NCBI RefSeq assembly: GCF_021044685.1
Contig: NZ_CP088014.1
Span: 6,248,001-6,312,000 of the forward strand
Origin: Bradyrhizobium daqingense
Lineage (GTDB): Bacteria > Pseudomonadota > Alphaproteobacteria > Rhizobiales > Xanthobacteraceae
Reading direction: 5' to 3'
Length of the DNA: 64,000 nucleotides
The position numbers and the translations under genes were made by a program. The notes under the pieces are model-generated. The model saw nothing but the letters and a program-made list of their open reading frames with translations, was not told where the DNA came from and did not search any database. Shown piece after piece: positions 1 to 7,760 of the stretch. Each line of letters begins with the position of its first letter. The stretch's first letter is position 1.

Positions 1-52
1 CTCGCTCGGCGATACCAAGCCGGCGGTCTCCACCGCCAGCGCGAGAGATTAG
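1..52 (+). CDS. possible 3' end of an upstream gene (partial)
   Basis: Reading from base 2, an open frame of 16 codons with G/C-rich third positions ends in TAG at 50-52. The tail reads roughly SLGDTKPAVSTASARD. It could be the C-terminus of a gene starting before the window. Sixteen codons are too few to identify a family, so this is a weak call based only on codon style and on the lack of any other feature here. Confidence 0.3.
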   Translation, partial: SLGDTKPAVSTASARD

Positions 53-120
53 GAACGAGACAACAGGTTACGCGACCCGGTCACATCCCCACCCCTCCCC
101 GTCCCAGACCGGTTCGCGCG

Positions 121-148
121 CGGCCAGCCATCCCCCAATGGCTGGCCG
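121..148. terminator. perfect hairpin between convergent gene ends
   Basis: An 11-bp perfect stem (121-131 with 138-148) closes a 6-nt C-rich loop, about 20 nt beyond the stop of the minus-strand CYTH-CHAD gene. On the plus strand it is followed by a weak T-rich stretch (CAACTTTTCG). It probably ends transcripts arriving from one or both sides, but the missing clean T-run makes this moderate only. Confidence 0.5.
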
Positions 149-169
149 CAACTTTTCGAGGATGCGCAA

Positions 170-1915
170 TCAGCCCTGTGACGCCCACGGCACCCGCGCG
201 GCGGTGAAATCGCGCCACGTGCCTTGCAGTGATGGCTGGACGCCGATCGAGGCGCGCGCCTGCCAGCCGGCGATGGCCGCGGCGGCGACGGCGCTGTCGG
301 GCTCGGCATCGAGCCCCTCGAGCAGCGATGCCGTGACCGCCATGTCGTTGAAGGCGCCGAGTTCCTCCTGCAGAGCGGCGAGCCGGCGCGAGAAGCGCTT
401 GGTGGATTTGCGATCCTCGTAGAGCGGCAGCAGGAACTCGCTGAGATAGCGCAGCCGCTTGGTCGCGAGCCGCACCCGATGCAGCTGTTCCACGGAAAGC
501 GATTTGAAACGGCGGCCCCGCTTGAGCAGCTTCACATATTGCTCCGACAGGATACGCTGGGCAAAATTGACCGCGGGCTCGGCGAGCCGGCCGAGATCTT
601 CGGCAGGGACATCGCTGCGCCAGCCCCGCGCCTCGATCCAGTTGCCAAGGCCGATCAGGAATAGTGCACAGCGGCGATCGGCGAGCGCATGATGCGCCTT
701 GCGATAGGCGCCGGACTGCCGCTGGGCCGCAGCCCGGCCGAGCGCATCGAAGCCGGCGACGGAAGGACAGGCCTTCGCGATCGTCGGCAGGGTTTCGAGC
801 TGGAACACGTCCCAATCGCGCGCGGCGGACAGATCCTGCGCCAGCCATTTGGCTTCCGAGCGCAGCGCGTCGAGATTGCTGAGCGTGCCGACCGATCGCA
901 TCAGGTCCAGAGCCGACCGGAGCCGACGCAGCGCGACGCGGAGTTGATGCACGCCCTCCGGATTGCGGCCGTCCTCGGCCGCCGGCAGCGACTGCAGCAG
1001 ATGCAGGAAGCAGGAGCGCAGGATCGTTGCGAAGGCGTCGTCGAGCGTGACTGAAGGATCGAGGCGAAGTTTGCGCGGACGGCGGGCCGCCGGCGGCACG
1101 CCCGCTGCGAGATCGAAGCCGCGCGCCGATTTGCTGCGGATGGACGGCTTCACCACCCCGTGCTCGGCCAGCCGCAACGCGATCTCGTAGATCGTGCTCG
1201 CGCTGCCATCCTTGAGCTCCAGCTCGATCTCGCTCACCGGCATCGACCGATCGCCGGCCGCCAGCTCGCCACGGTCGAAGGCGACCTCCACCGTTCCCGA
1301 CGGCAAATCGACGATCCGGGCGTGGCGATGGGTGTCGGCGGTGAAGACGGCTTCGAGCGCCTGCGCTTCGAGAACGCCGCGAAGCTTCTCCGGGACGAAG
1401 GGCATCGCCAAAGCAAGATCGGGCGCGAGCGAAGGCACGCTCGCCTCCCACTCGCCACGACGCAGCGGATCATCCGCGGCATCGGTCTTCACGGTCTGCA
1501 CGAAGCGCGCCCCGCTCTGGCGCACCCGCAGGCTGAGGCCGTTGCGCCGAAGCGTCCGCTCGGGCGTGTCGTAATAGACGGACTTCAGATGCTTCCGCGA
1601 GCCCTTGTTCCGCGCATGCGCCGCGATGACTGGCGCGGCGTTGAAATGCGCCATGCGATCGGCATCGACGATGAGCTTGAGCTCGATTTCGCCGGCGGGC
1701 TTTGCGGTGGCGGCCGACCGAGTTGACGGAGGGGTCGCGTCTTGCGATGGCGTCTGATCAATCACAGCGCCCTCGGTATTCGCGGGTTCCGCGCCGTCCT
1801 CAATTTGCCTCAGGAAGCCCGCAGCGACTTGCGTTCTCTTGTTGTCCTTGGGAGCAGGATTGGCGTCCCGCGCGCTCGGTGTCTTGCGAAGCGGCGCTGC
1901 GTCTGATTTTAGCAT
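170..1915 (-). CDS. CYTH and CHAD domain protein (polyphosphate/triphosphate-related)
   Basis: Up to 581 aa. The CYTH tunnel domain starts near residue 76 with the EIELKL signature and runs to about 280; known CYTH proteins hydrolyse inorganic triphosphate or similar tails. The C-terminal half is a CHAD domain, helical and His/Arg-rich, with repeats such as HQLRVALRRLR and HRVRLATKRLRYL; CHAD proteins bind polyphosphate. The first 75 residues are low complexity. A perfect Pho box lies 11-28 nt upstream of the ATG with a -10-like TAAAAT downstream of it. That would place the transcript start inside the ORF, so a GTG at 1763-1765, preceded by GAGG, is a credible true start. The function in phosphate-starvation polyphosphate metabolism is inferred from domains plus the box. 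Confidence 0.9.
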   Translation of the reverse strand: MLKSDAAPLRKTPSARDANPAPKDNKRTQVAAGFLRQIEDGAEPANTEGAVIDQTPSQDATPPSTRSAATAKPAGEIELKLIVDADRMAHFNAAPVIAAHARNKGSRKHLKSVYYDTPERTLRRNGLSLRVRQSGARFVQTVKTDAADDPLRRGEWEASVPSLAPDLALAMPFVPEKLRGVLEAQALEAVFTADTHRHARIVDLPSGTVEVAFDRGELAAGDRSMPVSEIELELKDGSASTIYEIALRLAEHGVVKPSIRSKSARGFDLAAGVPPAARRPRKLRLDPSVTLDDAFATILRSCFLHLLQSLPAAEDGRNPEGVHQLRVALRRLRSALDLMRSVGTLSNLDALRSEAKWLAQDLSAARDWDVFQLETLPTIAKACPSVAGFDALGRAAAQRQSGAYRKAHHALADRRCALFLIGLGNWIEARGWRSDVPAEDLGRLAEPAVNFAQRILSEQYVKLLKRGRRFKSLSVEQLHRVRLATKRLRYLSEFLLPLYEDRKSTKRFSRRLAALQEELGAFNDMAVTASLLEGLDAEPDSAVAAAAIAGWQARASIGVQPSLQGTWRDFTAARVPWASQG

Positions 1916-1943
1916 CTACGATAACATGACAGTTCAATGACAG
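1906..1943 (-). promoter_or_regulatory. Pho box and -10 element (PhoB-controlled promoter)
   Basis: On the minus strand, 1943-1926 reads CTGTCATTGAACTGTCAT, two perfect CTGTCAT repeats with a 4-nt spacer, matching the rhizobial PhoB consensus. TAAAAT (1911-1906) follows at 14 nt and is a plausible -10. The target is the CYTH-CHAD gene. The predicted transcript start near 1899 lies inside the annotated ORF. Confidence 0.8.
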
Positions 1944-2144
1944 AGCCACAGCATATAGCTGGACTGGTCCGCGATGAACAGTAGCCTTGAGCTTTCCCGG
2001 CATTCACATGACGCGCCAGGGGCCAGGATCGGACAAGTTGTCACAATGCGGCGCGACATGACGAGCTAAGTTGCTGCGGCGCCATCGTCAGGCAATCGAA
2101 TCGATAGCGAGTCGCGCCGAGCTCGAAACCGACATGATCGCGCG

Positions 2145-3485
2145 TCAGTGCGCGAGCGTGTTCTTGTAGATCCTGCCATCCTTCATGATCACGACGAAAT
2201 TCTTCGCGGGATCCTGGATGATCCTGATGTCGTCGAGCGGATTGCCGTCAACCAGCAAGAGGTCCGCGAGCGCGCCTTCCTCCACCACGCCGAGCCGGCC
2301 GGGGTATGGATTTCGCGGGCCCGAGAGGCCCAGCAGTTCCGCGTTTGTGGACGTTGCCATGGTCAGCGCTTCGGCCGGCGTGTACCAGCGCGTCAACGCG
2401 GCCAGCATCGAGCCCTGCTCGTCCGCCAGCTCCTTCGAGAACAGCACGTCGGTGCCGAACGCGGTCTTGATGCGGTACTTTTTCGCCAGCGCATAGACAC
2501 GGTCGGTGCCGGCAACGACCTGCCGCAGCTTATCCTGCTCCGCTGGTCCCAACCCAGCCGCGGCGGACAGATCCAGGAACGGCTGCGTGCTGAGCCAGAT
2601 TCCCTTTTCGGCGATCAGCTTCGCGCTCGCCTCGTCCATGAGATGGCCGTGCTCGATGCATCTGACGCCGGCCGCGATCGAGCGCTGGATCGCGACCGGC
2701 GTGTAAGCGTGCGTGACGACATAGGTGCCCCAATTGTCGGCGGCCTCGACCGCCGCGCGCAGCTCCGGCTCGGTGAAGGTGGAGACATCGAGCGGACTGA
2801 AGGGCGACGCGACGCCGCCGCCCGCGGTGAGCTTGACCTGCGAAGCGCCCTGCATGAGCTGCTCGCGCGCGCGCACGCGGACCTCGTCGGGGCTGTCGGC
2901 AACCATGCTGCCGCCGATCCGCTCCATGCGGCTGAGCATGCCGCCGATGGTGCGCGGCAGATCGGAGAGCTGCCGGAAGTCGCCGTGACCGCTGGTGACG
3001 GTGATGATGGCGCCGGACGGATAGATGCGGGGACCGACGACAAGGTCCTCGTCGATGGCCTGCTTGAGGCCGAAGCTCGGCCCGCCCATGTCGCGCACGG
3101 TGGTGAAGCCGCGCATCAGCGTCGCGGTGGCCTCAGCCGCCGCAAGCAGATTGTTGTAACCGATATCGCCCGCAAGCGCAGCCATCGGCGTCGGACGCAC
3201 CAGCATCGTATGCCAGTGCGCGTCGATCAGCCCCGGCATCAACACGCGGCCCGCGCCGTCGATTATCTGATTGGAGGCGGTCAGGTCGCCGGACGAGATC
3301 TTCTCGATGTTCCTGTCCCTGACGAGGACATTGGACGCGGCCGAGAGCGTGCCGTTCTTCCCGTCGAATATCCTGACGTTGCGGAACAGGATGGCGGAGT
3401 CCTGCTGGGCCGGCGCAGGCAGCGCGCTACAGAGAAGCACCGCGAGCATCACCGCGAGTCCGGCTCGCGCCTTCAATCCTGACAT
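2145..3485 (-). CDS. secreted amidohydrolase (imidazolonepropionase/prolidase-like)
   Basis: 446 aa from the ATG at 3485, chosen because GGAG lies about 6 nt before it; an ATG two codons upstream sits directly on the Shine-Dalgarno sequence. Residues 1-27 form a Sec signal peptide ending APAQQ, so the enzyme is probably periplasmic. The metal-dependent hydrolase fold is shown by H90-W-H92, a VKLTAGGG segment carrying the candidate carbamylated Lys, THAYT, IEHGH and FGTD in the expected order. The family hydrolyses cyclic amides or dipeptides, and the substrate cannot be read from the sequence. It is followed downstream on the minus strand by the CYTH-CHAD gene, and the HdeD gene lies 17 nt upstream in the same direction. 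Confidence 0.88.
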   Translation of the reverse strand: MSGLKARAGLAVMLAVLLCSALPAPAQQDSAILFRNVRIFDGKNGTLSAASNVLVRDRNIEKISSGDLTASNQIIDGAGRVLMPGLIDAHWHTMLVRPTPMAALAGDIGYNNLLAAAEATATLMRGFTTVRDMGGPSFGLKQAIDEDLVVGPRIYPSGAIITVTSGHGDFRQLSDLPRTIGGMLSRMERIGGSMVADSPDEVRVRAREQLMQGASQVKLTAGGGVASPFSPLDVSTFTEPELRAAVEAADNWGTYVVTHAYTPVAIQRSIAAGVRCIEHGHLMDEASAKLIAEKGIWLSTQPFLDLSAAAGLGPAEQDKLRQVVAGTDRVYALAKKYRIKTAFGTDVLFSKELADEQGSMLAALTRWYTPAEALTMATSTNAELLGLSGPRNPYPGRLGVVEEGALADLLLVDGNPLDDIRIIQDPAKNFVVIMKDGRIYKNTLAH

Positions 3486-3502
3486 GACCATTCTCCGTAG
3501 CG

Positions 3503-4066
3503 CTACGCGGGTCTGGCCGCGGGCAGCCAGGCGAAGGTCAGCCACCCGATGCCGTGGGACAGAAGGTCGATACCGAGCAGCAGTCCAAGGACCCAGATCC
3601 CCGTCATCGGAAAGCCCGTGAGGATGACGAGACCCGCCAGAACGCCGAACAGGCCGGATGCGACCATGATCCCGCCGCCCTGCTGCCACCGGCCGAAGCC
3701 AATCAGCATGCGCACAACGCCGGAGATGAGCAGCGCAAGGCCGAGCACATAGGTGAGCAGCAGCGCGCCCGTCAGTGGCTGGCTAACGAGGATGATGCCG
3801 AAGGCGATGTAGAGAATGCCGAGCACCACTTGCCAGAGGAAGCCGCCCCAGCCCTTGGTCCAGAACGCGTGGAATATCTCGAAGGCGCCGGTGGCGATGG
3901 CCACCCAGCCGATGAAGAGGGCACTGACCACGGTGAAGAACGCGACGTCGCCCAGCACCATGAGTCCCGCGAACATCATGAAGAGCCCCAGCAGGACGCA
4001 GACCCAGCGGGATGGTTGCGGCAGGCCGGTAGCGCCCATCGGCGCGCTGTGATCGTAAATCGTCAT
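3503..4066 (-). CDS. HdeD family acid-resistance membrane protein (DUF308)
   Basis: 187 aa with six predicted transmembrane helices arranged as three pairs, the DUF308/HdeD architecture. AGGAGG sits 5 nt before the ATG. E. coli HdeD is an inner-membrane protein needed for acid resistance at high cell density; in alphaproteobacteria homologues are common and often stress-induced, with no known enzymatic activity. Its ORF ends 17 nt before the amidohydrolase start, so the two may be cotranscribed. Function beyond the family name is not visible. Confidence 0.88.
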   Translation of the reverse strand: MTIYDHSAPMGATGLPQPSRWVCVLLGLFMMFAGLMVLGDVAFFTVVSALFIGWVAIATGAFEIFHAFWTKGWGGFLWQVVLGILYIAFGIILVSQPLTGALLLTYVLGLALLISGVVRMLIGFGRWQQGGGIMVASGLFGVLAGLVILTGFPMTGIWVLGLLLGIDLLSHGIGWLTFAWLPAARPA

Positions 4067-4081
4067 GACGTCCTCCTTCGA

Positions 4082-4402
4082 TTATCTCCAGCGCCAGCCG
4101 CAATGGCGGCGGCCGCGATGCCACCAGCATTCCCAGCGCCGGCGTCGCCGATGCCAAGACGGCGGCCGGTGCGGTGGTCGATGTGGCGGACGATGGCTTG
4201 GTGCCGGCAATGGACGGGCATTTTGCGCAAAGTCGCGACCGGCGCCGTCACGTCTGGACGGAGTTGTGGCATCGATCCGTTCCAACTCCGGCAATGCAGC
4301 TGCGTCCTGCGGCCACAGGCTCACGCCGGCGCCCGCGAGGATCACGCCTCCCAACAGTGTGCGCAGCGCGTCGCGGCGATCCATCTCACTCATCGATCTC
4401 AT
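4082..4402 (-). CDS. small Tat-exported protein with HRPP repeats and W/R-rich tail
   Basis: 106 aa. AAGGAGAG lies 7 nt before the ATG at 4402. The N-terminus has a twin-arginine signal (DRRDALRTLLGG plus a hydrophobic core, with a cleavage-like DAAALP), so export in folded form is likely. The middle carries three tandem PPHR-type units. The end is extremely W/R/C/H-rich (RRRRRWECWWHRGRRHCGWRWR split at 4082-4150), a tail style seen in uncharacterised Bradyrhizobium secreted proteins. It lies 15 nt upstream of the HdeD gene in the same direction. No enzymatic motif is visible; the Cys and His could bind metal, but that is speculation. Confidence 0.75.
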   Translation of the reverse strand: MRSMSEMDRRDALRTLLGGVILAGAGVSLWPQDAAALPELERIDATTPSRRDGAGRDFAQNARPLPAPSHRPPHRPPHRPPSWHRRRRRWECWWHRGRRHCGWRWR

Positions 4403-4443
4403 GTCCGGGCTCTCCTTCGGAAAGTCCCTGCCCCTAGTTCAAC

Positions 4444-6087
4444 TCACGTTTTTGCAGTGGACTCATCGCTCGGGATTTCGCCCGGCAGATAGTCTGGAAG
4501 ACGCCCCGCCGGGATGATTGCGATCAGCGAGAGACCCGCCATGATCAGGAGCCCGATCTTCAGCGCGCGCAGTCGCGCCTCGGTGTTGACGCGGACGGCC
4601 TCCGTGACTTGCTCCGGCGTGCCGCTGGTGCGCTCGAGCACGCTACGCAGGCGGTCGTTGCTGACGAAGGTGATGTTGTCGAGATCGACCTGGGCCTGGA
4701 GCTCGGGCGTGAGGACCGGATTTGCCGTGATCTTGCCGAGGGCGATGGTACTGAGGAGACCGACCATAAGTGCACCGGCCACCGCGGTCCCGACTGCGGC
4801 GGCAAGGTTTTGCGTCGTGCCACGCAGGGAGCCGACATCGCCGGCGAGCGCTTTTGGAGAGGCCGTCACCAGCACATTGAACAGCAGTGTCACCAGCGAG
4901 CCCTGGCCGATGCCGAACAGGACGAGCCCGAACAGAACCGGAATCTCGCTCCAGTCATTGCGCACGACGAAGGCGAGCCAGACCAGCGCGATGGTGCAAA
5001 GCGCAAAGCCATAGCGGCCGATCTGTCGTGGCGTCAGCCGTTCGTAGACGTTGACGATCAGCATCGCCGAGAAGAAGACAGTGAGGTTGAAAGGCATCAT
5101 TGCGACTGCCGTGGCAAGCGGCGAACGCCCCTGCACGATCTGGATGTAGAGCGGCACCGTGAAGTTCAACGCGGCTTCCAGCGCGACTACGGCAAATAGC
5201 GCGAAGACCGCGCAGCGCTCCTCCGGCGAATCGATCACCTCCAGCGCCAGCAGCGGCGTCTTGCCGGCGGCCTGCCGCCGGTGCGTCCACAGCAGAAACG
5301 CCTGCCCGAGGACGACCCCGAGCACGATCATGACCGGTGCAGGTGAGAACCCGAGCAGATCGAACGGCGCGCTCGGCGTCGCCACCGCGAGACCCCAGCC
5401 GTTCAGATTATTGAAGCCGAAGCTGATCAGGATGATCGCGCTCGCGGCAAGCGCAACGCCGACGAGATCGATCTGCACATCGGGGCGGCCGCGATCAGGC
5501 TTCAGGCGGAAGCTCATCAGGAACACGATCGCGGATGCAGCGATCAGAATGCCGAATGCCGGTCGCCAGCCGATATACGTTCCAAGCACGCCGCCGACCA
5601 CGAAGGCCAGCACGCCGGCTGCCGCGCGGGCCGAGCCAAGCGCGCCGAGCGCCGTTGCCTGCTGGCGACCGGCATAATTTTCGGCGATCAGAGCGACCAG
5701 CGAGGGCACGATGACCGAACCTGCGGCGCCGCACAGCGCCTGCGCCGAGATCATGACAGCGGCCGACGGGCTGAATGTCATCATGAGCTGTGAGACGAAA
5801 AACAGCACGACCGCGCCGCGGAACACCTGCAACGCGCCAAAGCGCTGGGCGAGCTTGGCGCCGAGCATGACGAAACCGGCTACCAGCATCGAATAGGCGA
5901 CGATACCCGTCGCGACCGTGGTGGGTGCGACGCCAAAGGTGGCGACCATGCCGCCCATGGCCACCGGCAGCGAAGCCACGTTGAACGACATGATCATTTG
6001 GCCGAGCGCGATTGCGATCATGGGAAGCCAGGATGCACGCTCTTCCTGGTGGACGGTGCCGATCGGCATTGTCTGCGTGGTCGCCAT
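4444..6087 (-). CDS. MFS transporter, DHA2 (14-TM) drug exporter family
   Basis: 547 aa with about 14 predicted transmembrane helices, the length and layout of EmrB/QacA-type proton antiporters. GGAGG lies 5 nt before the ATG. The N-terminal half contains the motif region around GAKLAQRFGALQVFRG, a divergent MFS motif A, and a motif-C-like helix with GSARAAAGVLAFVVGG. The C-terminus is an unusually long cytoplasmic or periplasmic stretch (about residues 455-515) before a last helix. No membrane-fusion partner (EmrA) is adjacent, so it may work alone. The substrate is unknown. Confidence 0.87.
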   Translation of the reverse strand: MATTQTMPIGTVHQEERASWLPMIAIALGQMIMSFNVASLPVAMGGMVATFGVAPTTVATGIVAYSMLVAGFVMLGAKLAQRFGALQVFRGAVVLFFVSQLMMTFSPSAAVMISAQALCGAAGSVIVPSLVALIAENYAGRQQATALGALGSARAAAGVLAFVVGGVLGTYIGWRPAFGILIAASAIVFLMSFRLKPDRGRPDVQIDLVGVALAASAIILISFGFNNLNGWGLAVATPSAPFDLLGFSPAPVMIVLGVVLGQAFLLWTHRRQAAGKTPLLALEVIDSPEERCAVFALFAVVALEAALNFTVPLYIQIVQGRSPLATAVAMMPFNLTVFFSAMLIVNVYERLTPRQIGRYGFALCTIALVWLAFVVRNDWSEIPVLFGLVLFGIGQGSLVTLLFNVLVTASPKALAGDVGSLRGTTQNLAAAVGTAVAGALMVGLLSTIALGKITANPVLTPELQAQVDLDNITFVSNDRLRSVLERTSGTPEQVTEAVRVNTEARLRALKIGLLIMAGLSLIAIIPAGRLPDYLPGEIPSDESTAKT

Positions 6088-6156
6088 GACGTCCTCCGGC
6101 TCAAATCGGCGTTGCGACCGGCCCAGCTATGAGCCCGCCACTCCTCCCGGCATCGA

Positions 6157-7152
6157 TCATTCTTCCGGTTTCGACACGAACAGATCCATTCCCAGCCGCT
6201 GCGACAGGAACTTTGCTGCGAGCTGTCCCCGCACGCTGTTGCCGGCGGCATCGAGCGGCGGTGCGAAGGTGCCGAAGCCGCCCTTGCCCGGAGATACCGC
6301 GACGATGCCACCGCCGATCCCGCTCTTGCCGGGCAGGCCGATGTCGTAGAGCCAGTCGCCCGAGGTCTCGTAGAGCCCGGCTGTGATCATGACGGCGAGC
6401 GCATAATGGCAGACCGAAGCATCGACCACGCGCTGCCTGGTTACCGGATTGACGCCACCATCGGCCAGAGTCGCGCCCATCACGGCGAGGTCACGGGCGG
6501 TCACGTTGAGCGAGCACTGCCTCGTGTAGAGGTCCGTCGCTTCCTTTGCGTCGCAATAGATGCGGTCATAGCTCTCCAGCAACCGCGCAATGCTGCGGTT
6601 GCGGAAATTGGTCTCCGATGCCGATGCGTAGACCTCTTCATTGAGCGGCAGCTTACGACCGGCAAAGCGCGACAGTCCGTCATGAATGAACTCCCACCGC
6701 GCCGCGGCATTGGCTCCGGGCGCGAGGCTGGTGGTCGCAATTGCACCAGCATTCACCATGGGATTGGTGCGGCCGCTGCCCTGCTCGATGGCCGCAAGCG
6801 AATTGAACGGAAGCCCGGTCGCATTGGCCCCGAGCCTGGTGCGCGCTTCCTCCGGTCCGATGGTCTCGCAGACCAGCGCGAACACGAACGGCTTTGACAC
6901 GCTCATGATTGAAAATTCGTAGTCGATTTCGCCGGCGCCATAGACCTGACCGCTGGTTCCGACGACACACACGCCGAACAACTCGCTCGGCACGCGCGCA
7001 AGCGCGGGGTACACCTGCGAATTGGTCCCATCACGGTTTGATTGAAAGCGCCGCTGCGCCTCGACAACCAGTGCCTGCACCGTTTCCGGACCAGGCAGAT
7101 GGCCGGTCGAAACGTAAGCCGCCTCTCGTTCGTCAGCCAGAGGTCGCGCCAT
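6157..7152 (-). CDS. glsA: glutaminase A
   Basis: 331 aa from the ATG at 7152, chosen because GGAG lies 7 nt upstream and the family normally begins close to this point; an upstream extension to 7311 has no family support. It hydrolyses L-glutamine to glutamate and ammonia in the cytoplasm. The serine-dependent fold is shown by S84-V-S-K87 (catalytic Ser/Lys), SGRTNPMVNAGAI and the glycine-rich KSGIGGGIVAVSPGKGG near the C-terminus. It is about 20 residues longer than E. coli YbaS/YneH. Bacterial members often take part in acid tolerance, which fits the nearby HdeD gene, but no shared operon is shown: the MFS gene follows in the same direction with a 70-nt gap. Confidence 0.93.
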   Translation of the reverse strand: MARPLADEREAAYVSTGHLPGPETVQALVVEAQRRFQSNRDGTNSQVYPALARVPSELFGVCVVGTSGQVYGAGEIDYEFSIMSVSKPFVFALVCETIGPEEARTRLGANATGLPFNSLAAIEQGSGRTNPMVNAGAIATTSLAPGANAAARWEFIHDGLSRFAGRKLPLNEEVYASASETNFRNRSIARLLESYDRIYCDAKEATDLYTRQCSLNVTARDLAVMGATLADGGVNPVTRQRVVDASVCHYALAVMITAGLYETSGDWLYDIGLPGKSGIGGGIVAVSPGKGGFGTFAPPLDAAGNSVRGQLAAKFLSQRLGMDLFVSKPEE

Positions 7153-7512
7153 GGCACTACTCCGTAGAACGGATTCAACGCAGGTCGGCTCCGTTCTAGA
7201 ACTCGACGCTCCAGCCAGTTGATTCCGCAAACCCGACGGAGTCAATTTGCAACCATAAGGCGATTCTGCAACTCTGCCATACGGCTCCATGAGAGATGCA
7301 CGACCGGGCAATCAACCGGGATATTTAGGCAAATATGTAAGGCCAACTGTCGCGCATACGGCGAACTCTATTAAAACAAGATCCCAAGAGAGATTGATAT
7401 CAACGCCAGATTGCATTGCTCCCGCACTGGAGTACGATGATGCAACGGGCTGCGAAGATCATGGAGCGAAAAGAGACGCTACGGCAGCCAGCATCAAGTA
7501 ACGAGGCCCAAC
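7153..7512. other. intergenic region between glsA and a small membrane protein gene
   Basis: This divergent gap should hold promoters for glsA (minus) and the 69-aa gene (plus). It is AT-richer than its surroundings. A perfect TTGATATCAA palindrome is present around 7396-7405, but its spacing does not match FNR/FixK boxes. No gene is convincing here. Confidence 0.5.
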
Positions 7513-7722
7513 ATGGTGGCACAAGCGAGTGACGGACATGTCCTGCTGGTCAAGAAGCTCGGCGGACTCATCGCAATCGTCGTCGGATGCTTGCTGACCG
7601 CGGTCGGAGTGACCTTCGAATCCGGCAGCATGACCTTCTTTGGCGTCATCTTACTGGTGCTTGGCGCAGGTCTACTCGTACTGAAGATCGTCAGACGGAA
7701 CGAAGGATCTTCGTTACCATAG
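7513..7722 (+). CDS. small two-helix membrane protein
   Basis: 69 aa. GAGG lies 6 nt before the ATG. Two hydrophobic helices (about residues 16-34 and 40-58) are separated by a short turn, and the C-terminus is basic (KIVRRNEG), predicting a small inner-membrane protein with cytoplasmic ends. I do not recognise a named family. It stands alone, convergent with the FAD/Rieske gene. Confidence 0.65.
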   Translation: MVAQASDGHVLLVKKLGGLIAIVVGCLLTAVGVTFESGSMTFFGVILLVLGAGLLVLKIVRRNEGSSLP

Positions 7723-7760
7723 GCCACGGACGCGCTTCGCTTACGCGTCAAGACCGCCGC

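Noticed and set aside
81..1451. Long open frame overlapping the CYTH-CHAD gene
   Set aside because: Arg/Ala/Gly-rich translation without family features; a high-GC shadow of the real gene.
2148..3482. 444-aa plus-strand frame opposite the amidohydrolase
   Set aside because: Antisense shadow; the minus strand has signal peptide, metal motifs and a ribosome site.
7396..7405. TTGATATCAA as an FNR/FixK box
   Set aside because: The half-sites are adjacent; the consensus needs a spacer (TTGAT-N4-ATCAA).
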